NCBI GenBank assembly: GCA_903813345.2
Contig: CAIIXF020000011.1
Span: 10,634,842-10,698,841, forward strand
Length of the DNA stretch: 64,000 bases
Reading direction: 5' to 3'
Origin: Owenia fusiformis
Lineage: Eukaryota; Annelida; Polychaeta; Sabellida; Oweniidae
Positions within the stretch are counted from its first letter, which is position 1; the number at the start of each line of letters is the position of its first letter. The position numbers and the translations under genes were made by a program. Below the pieces are notes generated by a model. That model was not told where the DNA came from, made no database searches, and saw nothing but the letters and a program-made list of their open reading frames with translations. Shown here in pieces: positions 10,920 to 22,900 of the stretch.

Positions 10920-13900
10920 GTAAGTGATTTCATGAACAATACTATTCAGTTTGCAGTGATAGAACATGATTCACAGGTTCACCTAAGAAACATACATCAC
11001 AATCACGTGAAGTCTCTTAGCTGTAGCTTTATATTAGACTTGCAAGAAATACAGATTTGGTATAATTATATTTGGAAGAGTCAAACAAAAGGCATGAATA
11101 TTGTGGAGAAGAATTATTGAGTTTAGTTTTACTAGTATTTCCACCAGTTCAAACCAATTTACAATCAAGCCTTTGTAGTTTCTGCCCTGTTTCTTTTCTG
11201 TAAAGGCAATTTTATACTTCTCTTGTAATAATCAGGGATTTTCCTCTCAGATCTTTCACATTTTATTGGTACATTTTGGTACATGTTTTTTTCTAGTTCT
11301 TTTGAGGTGTTCATATTGTATGCAATATATGCATTGGTTTGAAAGGTAGAGTTACACAATATAATGTAATTTTGACTCACATAGGATGCTATTGATGAAT
11401 TATTGATGCAGAATTACAGCAGGATCATTGTGTATTATGGGAATTGCAGTGAAATTGGGGAGTTCAATTATAATAGGATAAAGTTCTATTGATTGATAAA
11501 TGATATTTAAATCCAAAAAGCACTTGATAAAATTTATGGATGTTTTGTAGGTTTAAATTTGAATAAATTACTTTTAATATACAGATAGTGAAACAGTTTC
11601 ATCAAGATTCATCTAGGCTCTGAAACGAAGTAAGATATTTCTGCTCTGTGATTGGCTGCTTAACTTTAGTGTGGTTCACTAGGAATCCTGATCAGGAATG
11701 TTCTCGTATACCAATTGCTTTTGTGTAATTCCAGGTATCCCATTCCCATGGCCCTATTGAACCAGGTGGCTACAGAGCCTTAGATCGGGATATGTCCTAC
11801 AATGACTCCCTCAGCAACTCTTCATACCAGCCATACCCAACCACACAGCCATTTATTCACACAGATTACAGAAGATCTCCAGAGAAACCTATCAATTCAT
11901 TTCCAGAGAGCAATAGAGCAGGTATGTTCAGTTTACTTGAATCTATTTTTATCACATTATTTTATGAACATTAGTATCCTTATTATTATCCCATCAAACG
12001 AAGTTCGGAGGGATTAAGGAACGCCTCCATCCATCCGTACGTCCGTCCGTCCATCCGTCCAGCCAATAACTCAAATACCGTTTGCTCGATTTTGTTTATA
12101 TTTTGTACACATATCCCCTATGGGGGTTGAAGTTCTGCTCAAAGATTTTCAAAATGACTGCTCATTTAAAAATGGCGGCCATTTTAGTGCCGATTTTACA
12201 GGTACAATACGTAAAACTGTAACAGCAATATGTTTTAAATGTAAAAAAATTATATAGGACATTAATAAAGCTAGAAATATAGATATTAAAGAAGCACATG
12301 CCAGCCATCTTGAAAAATGGCGGCCTTTACTCGTTATTTTAATGACACTTTTGGTAGAAGGCTGCCATTTTGAAAAATGGCACCATTGAAACGTATTTTA
12401 CTACAACTCAAAAAGTAATGGAGCGATTTTGTTTATATTTGATATGTGAATACCATAAGCATGGCACACTGTCTAATGACACTGTTGGTAGAAGGTGGCC
12501 ATTTGCTTTATACTTTGTTTGTAAAAATACCAGCCATGGCTGTTCAATGGGATTTGCTATGCTTTGGCGTTGCTGTTGTCTAGTTACAACAGCAATTTCA
12601 AATTACAGGTATGTATTTTCTTCTAAATTTTTTTTTATTTCATTTTTGTATACAGAGTTTAGGAAATAATGCCTTAGTGGAATGAATCAGCCACAAATGC
12701 ATCAAGTCTTCAGTTTAAATTCTTTTCACAAATTGCAAATTATTTTCTATGAAATCATCTAAAAGATATGAAATCATTAAAAAAACATATTTTCAATGAA
12801 ACTTTTTGCAAGGCTCAAGTTGGCAAAGTTTCACTTTCAATCTGTAGAGTCAAGTTGTCACCTTGACAACCATTCAATGAGTGACCTTGGCTGGATAATT
12901 GGTTATATGATGCACTGCAATTATATGAAATACTGTGTTTGGATTGGCTGGAATCAGACACACCTTGGCTGCTATGTGTGAAATCATATTAAAAATCTAC
13001 ATATAAGATTACATCTAGAAATATGGTTTCAGAGATTCTGATGATCAACTTTTAAAATTTAATTATTTTCTTTGAAAATGTGACTTCTTGGTCAAGTCGA
13101 TTCCCCATAGACCCCATGTTATAAAATCACACAAAGTGAAATATATTTTCTTAATTGGACAGATAATATTTTCTTTTACTGGACATATTTAAAATTAATT
13201 TGTATTGACTATAAGATATATAAGAGTGATAAGAAAATTGATCCACTGAAACTGATGAATATTCAAGGAAATTTCTACTGTATCTGACCCTTCACCAACT
13301 GGTGGTGAAACTGGTAACTACCTACTGGCATAGTATGTATGACCGCTAAATTTCATAAATAGTTGTTTTTTTTCTGGTTAATTTTTCATACATGTATAAG
13401 AATGATAACAAAGTCCTCGATTCTATGATTTATGGCAAATATATTACCCCAGTTATGGTCTTTTAACAATGAACAGAATGAAATTTTTGGTGCCGTAAAT
13501 CATGGAATCTTGGTCTTTATTCCTTAGATCACCAAGTACAGGGTGGTCCAAAAAAATGGGAACTCATTTCAAAAATAGATATTCATTTTCTTGATGAAAG
13601 CATATCATATTATATATCAGTGGTTAGGGAATTTATTGTCTTTAATTTGGTATCATAAGTTCAATTTTAATCTAATGCCTGTGAATCAGCGTTCACTATA
13701 TACAGGGTGTCCCGAAAGTATGGGGCCCCCCTAGGCAGACATATTCCAGTGTACTCATAGTATGTGTCATATATCATCTTAAAGCTTATCCAAAGTTACA
13801 TTGATTTGCCAAGTATCATGGTTTAACTCCCAAATGGGAAAAAGTTACAGTCATTTTAAAAGTAGTGTTTTGTCAAAATAAAGTTCAATTTTACACCACA

Positions 13901-16900
13901 TTACTAGTCAATGTGTCCCACCTCGGCCATGTTAACAGCAGCTATTATTTTCAGATATGACCTTAAAAGCCCTTCAAATAGAGATGTGGCATTTTATAAC
14001 CCTCTTAAAACCTGTTAAGGGACTTTAGAAGAGTTTCCTTAGAGTTTCTACCCTCACCATTCTTTTTTTCCAACTCAATATCCCTCTGACCCGAAAAGAA
14101 TTGCCGCTGTTAAGATGGCCTGGGAGGACACATTGACTAGTGATTTGGTGTAAAATTGAACTTAATTTTGACCAAACAATAAATTTTGAAATGCCTGTAA
14201 TTTTTTCACATTTGAGAATTGAACCATGATACTTGGCGAATCAATGTAACTTTGGATAAGGTTTAAAATTATATATGACACATACTATGACGACACTGGT
14301 ATATGTCTGCCTAGGGGGGGCCCATACTTTCGGGACACCCTGTACAAATGACGTAATTTTCATTTCAAAATGTTTTTTCAAAATCTTGCAAAAACCAACA
14401 TAAACAATGTTCAATATGTTCACCATTTTAATCAATTATGTCCCTCGATCTTGGCATAAACTGGTCAATTTCATCAATATTTATTTTTGAAATACGAGTG
14501 TCCCATTTTTTGGACCACCCTGTACAGTGTATACCAAAATTTACTCAGTAAAAGCTTCTTCTGTCATATTTAATATCTTGATGTTTGTTTAAATGGGAAA
14601 ATAATTCATTTCTCATTCAAATTGTATGATTATCTAAAAAGACATGTTCAGCCAAACAAATAATTCATGATTTTTTCTTGCCATTTTGTGTTTTAAATTT
14701 CTACTTCAAACCAGCACCAGAACCTTACAAAGATTTTTTTATGTTGAATGTACTTTGATTCTATTCTGTGTGCCACTCATGCCAATTGAGGCAAGGGGTG
14801 CTTGAAATGTATGTACATGTAAATACATTTTTTTTAAATTGTGAATTTTGAAATTTCAACCACCCTCTCTCCTCCTCGGAAAATAGCACATCCTCTATTA
14901 AAAAAAGTAATGGAGGAAAAAATTTCACAAACCAAATTCTCACATTTTATTTTATTTATTATTTAGTACTACATGTACCTCACAATGTATTTTCACACAG
15001 GTGTCATAAGTGCCCTCAAAGGTCTACAAGATAAAATACGAAATCTTGAAGCTGAACGCTCGCAAGCTGAGGAAAATTTAAAGACATTATCTAGTGAGAC
15101 CTCACGATTTAAAGATGTCCTTAATAGGGACCAGGAACGGAGAAGTGTCAAGCAGACTGATATGTCAAAGCAAACGCAAGGTATGACAATACAAACCCAT
15201 AGTATGTCAGTACAAACCCATGTCAGTACAATTCCATGGTATGTCAGTACAATCCCATGGTATATCAACCCATGGAACGTCATTACAAACCCATAGTATA
15301 GCAGCACAAACCCATGTCAGTACAATCCCATGGTATGTCAGTACAAATCCATAGTATGTCAGTACATATCCACAATATGTCAGGACAAACACAAGGTAGG
15401 ATGTGAAACCATGAGGCAATTATATTCTTTTCATTTTTGAATTTCTCACATTAATGAAACAATTTGTTAATTTTCAAATGCCAGTTCTGTCTTTGTTCTT
15501 GTGCAATCAATTATTTGGGCTGTTATGAAATTTCAACTTCTTGTTCATGAAATGACATCGGCTCAACACCAGGAGTAGTTCCTTTCTCAATTGCTTGTTC
15601 ATTAAGAAATATATGAAAGGATTCAAAACAGAATTTGCAATAAGAAACACACCTATAAATAAATTGACCCAGTCTTCTATTTTCTGATATGGTGTTATAA
15701 ATGTTGATATGATAACATAGGGACCCCAGCATATGTTGTAGACAAGGAAAATTACCAGTAATTGTACTGCAAGATTCATGTCTCCTTTCTTAATTTGGGG
15801 TTGTTGCTCTTTTAAGTATCTACTGGATATTTCGCCTGGTACTGATGGCTTTTGGAGAGTTGTACTGTCTATTGCATTAGTCTTGAATTCATGGTCTGTG
15901 GACAATGTGTCACATTCAACATGGTTTTCCTCATTACTCAGGGTTTTGGTTTTTATGTTACATGTATTTTGCTTGATTTCTTGTGCATTGTATTCCATGG
16001 TATTAGAACTTGATGAAATCTCCTCTATTGATTCTATTCGTTCACATTTGCTGCCAAATTCTGCATCACTGTGGTTGAAGGTCTTCTTGGTGTCTAAGGT
16101 TCTTTGTCTCTTATTGTGTTCCCGATCATTTGTATTTGATGTATCACCTTTTATTGAACCCTCATGTCCACTTGTGGCTGTGTCCTCATGGAGCATAGCT
16201 CTAAGTTTAGTAGAATCTGCAGTTCTGTTAACATTCTTCTCAGCTCTCAGCCTGCTCTCTTCACTAGTACTTGTAGATGGTTTTAGTTCAAGTTTATTTC
16301 CGTATTCTCTTATTTTATTTTTGCTTTTTCGCACATGGAGAAAGATCGTCAGGTAGCAAATCAAGACTATAATGTTTGGTAGTGCAAATGAGATGGTTGC
16401 ATAGAATGCCAGAAATGATAGGCTTGAGTGCCAGTCAGGGATGCATGTTAGTAAATTATGCTTGTATATTATCTGTCCCCATCCAAAGAGAGGAGGGATG
16501 GAGATGAGGAAACTATATATCCATATTGACGATATAATTAATATGATAGAGGTCCTGTTGTAGCAGTGATACAAATGTGGCTTCACAATACATATATAAC
16601 GATTAACAGCAATGTTAACTATTGTTGATAGTGAAGCAACACAGTAAGAAGCAAAGCATACTGCACTTATCTTACATGCCAATTTCCCCATAACCCAATC
16701 TCCATTTTGTAAATTAGCTGCAGAAAGTCCCAACATTCCTGTTGCCATGAAGTCACATACGCTTAAATTAGCAATAAGTGCATTTTGTAATTTGCGTAGT
16801 GTCTTCCTGGTGATAATCATCAAGAGCACCAGCATGTTACCTGCTACTCCTATAACACACATGACAATCAGACACCCCAAGGGCACACCATGTGGATACT

Positions 16901-19900
16901 CCATTCTATCAATATCCCTAGTGCCACTAGCAATATGCTTATCTTTTAGCTAAATTAGAGTTTATATTCCATAATCCAAAATCCGTGATCTTGAATTTTG
17001 CAATTGTTCTGATGAATACCTGATGAATCTAACTGTTAAATAAGCCATTCAGTATGTGTTACCTGGAAAGTGTTACTTGGGATTTGTGAAAAACTCAAAA
17101 GGTTTGAATGATTTGTTCACCTGGTACTCTCTAATGGCAATTATAGATTAAAGCATTGATTTGGAATTACATTACTCAAAGGAAATGTTAGGTATTCAGT
17201 GTCTCATTCTTGTTTCCTATTGCTTAAAAGAGTGCCCATTGATTATGTAATGGAACTCACCATGGTGAAATGGCAGATTTGAATTCTTCTAAACCTTTTA
17301 TCTAAGTAAATAGAGTGTATAGGTAGAAGATAGCGAAGCCCTCTGTCCATCACTCACTTATGCTCTGCTTAACTCTATACTGTACACTGAACCCATTTTG
17401 ATCCATCAAATACTTCATAATGGGAGGAATATACTCGCAGAACAAAAAGGGACTCTGCATACATACAGTATTCTGTAGGAAAAGAAAGATTTTCATTTGA
17501 CACCAAAACAACTCAGTTGGATTGTCAAAAATATGTTTTAGTCCTGCCATTTTCCTGGAAAAAATTAAGTGCCGCTAGGTGTTCCATCTATTCATTCAAA
17601 TGGTTTGAACATACAAATAATTTGTTTCGGGATGTGCTACTTCTGGCGTTGCTGTTGGTGCTTAATTGTTCTTTGTATGTTCATGTGTTGTCAATAATGT
17701 TCTGACAGTTTTTAATGCAAACACTTTGTGGTGCATTGCAATATGAGATGTTTCCAACAATACAATTGAATGTTAGAAAATTAGAAGCTTTTATTTTTAT
17801 TGTTTGGGCTGTAAATTGTTCCTTTCATATTTAATTCATATGTTATCAGTTGCAATTAGCCTGCTGATACATTTGGTTTTAAATCGTATTTACCTATTAT
17901 ATCAACCAAATGACACGAAATATCAAGGAGAATCAAAAACAGATAAACTGATTTTGCAATATTTAATATATTCAATAATATTTTTGATTAAAAATTGATG
18001 ACATTATGTCTAGATACAATGACCATATTTAATTCACCATAGTGCCCTGTTTTATTATTTCTAAATATAAAATATTATAATCTTTCTCAATATATAATAA
18101 GTTGATTTATGTAATTTTTTTATTCATATCTCAGAGTTGGGCTCCCAATTAAGTTCAGCTGAGAGTCGCTGTCAGCTGCTGGAGAAACAGCTGGAGTACA
18201 TGCGCAAGATGGTGCAGAGTGCCGAGACTGATCGCAATGCAGCCCAACAGCAAACCGCAGCTATAGAGACACAAAAAAGAGTTACTAATCTTGCTGAGGA
18301 TGAACAGCTACGGAGGCAACTTAATAAAATTGTTGATTTGGAAAGGGAACATTTAAAATTAACTGCCACACAAACTCTTGCAGAGGTAAATTGTACTTAA
18401 TATGAAATAATTATTGCCACCAAATGAGGTTCAATTAGGAATATAGAGACAATTCATCTGTCTGTCCATTCATCTGAGGGGGCTATAGCTCAAATACTGG
18501 TAAATGGATTTCGTTCAAATTTTATAGGCTGGAGGCTTATGGGCATAAGGACCTCTTATCATTAAGGAATTTCCAATGGCAATTAATATTTATATATTCA
18601 ATTTGAACTGGCCACCACTTTTCATAAGAATCTAATCTTTAATAAATCAAATAAATGCTGACAGATTGGGTTCAAATTTTACATTTTGTTCCCCCATGGG
18701 TCGGACCTCTGTTCAAGAAGAATTTACCAAATGACCACTGAATTTAAAATGGTGAACCATGTCTTGAAAATTCCCAAAGGGGGTTGCAATTCACTTTTTT
18801 TGGGGTAAACTGTCCCCAAAAGCCATACCAAATGTCCAAATTATAAGACCAATGCCATACCAATTGTCCAAATATAGGACCAATATCATACCAAATATAA
18901 GACCAAGTGCCATACCACAAGTGAGAGGTACCATATTGTCCATGACTATTCTCATACCAAAAAGTGGAAAAATCTGACCATTGCCATACCTCAGAAGTCC
19001 TAATTTGGGGAACATTCTCATAACCAGTATCTAAAATTTGGGTCCATTGTCATACAAAATGTCAAAAAAGGTACCCAAGTACGCCGAGGATCCCCATCAA
19101 GGTTTATATATAGTGAAGCCACCAGGATTCAAAATGACCAACAAGGCAATCACCAACTCAACAAAATTTTTGGAATATTTATTGTGGCCCGATTATGACG
19201 TCATATATTACTCATATTACCAGGTGCAGTGTCGATGAATACATAATATATATACGAAATATTGACTTTGTTCACAGTTTATAGAAGGCCTGAATACAGT
19301 CCTCTTCGAATTAAAAAAAATACCTGATTGCTGTTATGATGTTATTTCCCTGAGGGATTTCTTCTGATATTTCTGAGGGGTTTGCAACCACACCCAACAC
19401 ACCTTCATCTGACAGGCCTGCTAACTGACTGCATGGTTATTTCTATCATCAAATGTTCAAAATGATGTGTGATTTGATTGAATATGTTTTGTTTAGTGAT
19501 ATTTGCCACTACAGGGATTTTTGTTCTACTTCAAATTGATGTATCTTTGTAGATGAGTGATATTTCACTTGGTAGCAAGAATGTTTTCCATAACGACATA
19601 TTAGGCAGTTGTATACCTGGAGGTCTAAAAACAACTTTGATAAAGTGTATATATTTTTGTATTAAATTGACCAATACATAATTATGCTTCATTATCAAAC
19701 AAAAAAGTTAGTACCAATAAAGCTAAAAAACATATTTATCCTCCATGTAAGGAATAGAAGAGTAGGGGAGGTGAGGCTGTATCTCCAAAACTAAGGACTG
19801 GATTTTTTAATTTTCGCAGACTGGAATGGAAAGTTTAGTAATTAAAGTTAATCTTAAGAAAATGTAAATAATAGATCACTCGATTGCATTACTATTGCTC

Positions 19901-22900
19901 TCCAAAAAATATAATTTTTAAAGGAGCACTTAGGTTATCGCAAACAATTTCAGAAGGTTATATCTTGGATTATGACTATTTTCTGCAATGAAGTCAGGTT
20001 TATCTTTCAGATCAATTCATTATCTCAAAGAAAATTGTATACAGTAATAATAAAGTCAAACAAACTCGGAAATATTTAACTAGCAATCAGTCCATCAACA
20101 CACTTTTTCAAAGATGTTGACCCCATTTTCACCAAAAATGCAATCATTTTTTAAAATGTTTAATGCATTACTATTATCTTTATTTTGATGTATCAATGTT
20201 CTTGACAGAAAAACTTAATTGCTTTAAGATAAGTGTTCCCCATGTTATTTCTCCATTGAAAAATCTCATGCTATCCATTGGTTTCAGTTCATTTTGGTCA
20301 TCCAAATTCAATATCTTTAAAGTCCCTTTAGCAATCAACTTTTCCTTTTAGGAAATCGAACATGTCTCAAAGCACACTCTAATTATGCATTCAACAATAT
20401 ATATAATAATAAAAGGTTGCATTTTTGGTGAAATTAGGTCAACATTTTTGAAAAAGTATGTTGATTGGTCTGATAAACTAAATTATCATTTTCTTGAAGA
20501 TAATGAATGGATCTAAAATTGATACACCCATGTTCATGATCAGAAAATATTCATAATCAAATTAGAATCATTTGAATTTGTTTGTTATAACCTACGTTCT
20601 CCTTTTATGAATGATTTTGTCAAATATTTTGCTCTTTTACACTAGAAATGCCATTTTCAAAAGTATGATATTGCAAAATGTATTTGGCCTAAAGCTGAAC
20701 ACTTGTCAAATCATTGCTTCTCTGCTATAGCATGGATCCACCAATTATTGCCAGCATACAACTACCTTAATTGGTTGTATTATTGTTTTTCTAAACAATA
20801 GGAATTTGTAAGTTGATATGTGTGATTTCAGAGTAAAATCAGGGAATTAGAAGACAAACTTAAGGAAGAAAAACATCATAGAAAACTTATCCAGGAAAAA
20901 TCAGCTGAAGTAAGTAACCCAAGATTATCATCTTTATTTCAGTTTAGTCAAAATAACTAATAAGAATGCTTTGCTACATGTACTTACTATAAGTAGTGAC
21001 CGAAAACAAGACCAAGTAGTCATCTTGTACAAACAACTGTATTACACTATTACATGTATTGTACACGGTGTCATGGCACCCCCTCCCTCTGCAGGGAAAA
21101 GTACTTAATGTTACATGGTGTGTCATATCTCATTTTAAAGAAAATTCAATTCTGGAGTTACCTGAGCAATTTCAGCTTCATATCATATAATCTTACAGAC
21201 TTACATCTTATTGTTAGTAGTTGGTATAGTCACCACTTGCTGCTCGGATGGCTTACTCGGACAGCTTATCTGGATAGATACGATTTCAATAACGATTCAA
21301 ATAAAGGTGTAGCATTACTTTATCCTTCAAGCACTTTTCTCACATATTTAGCAATTACAGGGTGTCCGGAAAGTATGGGGGCCCCCCTGGGCAGACATAC
21401 TCCAGTGTCCTCATAGTATGTATCATATATCATTTTAAAGCTTATCCAAAGTTACATTGATTTGCCAAGTATTATGGTTTAACTCCCAAATGGGAAAAAG
21501 TTACAGTCATTTTAAAAGTTAGTGTTTTGTCAAAATAAAGTTCAATTTTACACCACACTACTAAGCCCTTCAAAAAGGGATGTAGAATTTCATAACCCTC
21601 TTAAAACCTGTTAAGGCACTTTAGAAGAGTTTCCTTAGAGTTTCTACCCTCACCATTCTCTTTTTCCAACTCAATATCCATCCGACCCGAGAAGAATTGC
21701 TGCTGTTAAGATGGCCTGGGAGGACACATTGACTAGTGATTTGGTGTAAAATTGAACTTAATTTTGACCAAACACTAAATTTTGAAATGCCTGTAATTTT
21801 TTAACATTTGAGAGTTGAACCATGATACTTGGCGAATCAATGTAACTTTGGATAAGCTTTAAAATGATATATGACACATACTATGACAACACTGGTATAT
21901 GTCTGCCTAGGGGGGGGCCCATACTTTCGGGACACCCTGTATATCCTTATTGTATCTGTTTCCAAGAGGATATTTGACAATCATTCCCTGCAACCTGTAT
22001 TTAGCAAATTGAACACTTTATGTTCGGTGCAGTTGAGATCTTGGCTATTTTCCTACATGACATCTCAAGATTTGACTCTTAACCAATGACAAAGTAGCAA
22101 ACAAAGTACTGAGGTAGCACACTTTGAAACTGTGTAGCTTTCTAAATATATATTTTTATCAGTGAAATCAACTTGGGAATTAAATCATCTTTCAAATGGA
22201 ATATGACACACCATGTAACAAAAAGGAGTTTTTGCTGTAGAGGGGGGTTGCCATTGTTTTTGACACCTTGTATTGTTAACTTTTTCCATTTGTTTTGAGT
22301 AGAAAAAAGCTTTTTACTGTTATGTTAGAAGAGGAACATGTATTTTATTGTTTATTTGTTCAGCTCCAAAGTGCTGCAGAAACCAACAGAATACTTATAG
22401 ATGCTGTCTCTCCTACACTGCCAAGGAAACTAAAGAAGAAGAAAAAGAAAACAATATCATCAAAGGTATGGCTTCCATAGACTAAACTTTTCTTTCTGAT
22501 GTGGTTATCACTGTGACATAAACTATATTAAGCACAGTTACTTGTACTAGCCATCTGATATTATAAGTCATAAAATCCATTTTAGCCTCTCTTAGCTCCT
22601 CCTCTCTGATTTATAAAAATAATTTCTGTATGTGGTAATTGAGGTTATTGAATGGTACACGTTTTGGAGGCTGTATAGATGAGCATCTTTCTTGAATAGC
22701 TATCTTAGTTGTTGAGCAAGTATCAGTTTACTCAATAATTTGATGCATACATGTATATGTACAGATGTAAAACAAAAGTGAACATATCTTACTTATTTTA
22801 TTTGTAGGCATATAGAAAACAAGAATGTGATCCACCCTCGCATTTTAGATTAAATCTTAAAGAAATCCCATTTGTGGCAGGTCAGGTAAGACTTGTAAGA

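Larger units (their letters stand above)
11922..15000 (+). other. CEP57 intron 2 with dispersed repeats and nested MITEs
   Basis: Donor GTATGT and acceptor TTTTCACACAG. From about 11990 to 13330 it holds a diverged copy of the repeat family seen at 280-4050, including a CCATCCGT/CCGTCCGT microsatellite at about 12025-12060. Then come the nested elements at 13539-14522. Confidence 0.8.

Noticed and set aside
15507-16904. Opsin identity suggested by PPLFGWG
   Set aside because: The TM7 position where opsins carry the retinal-binding lysine is Ile here.
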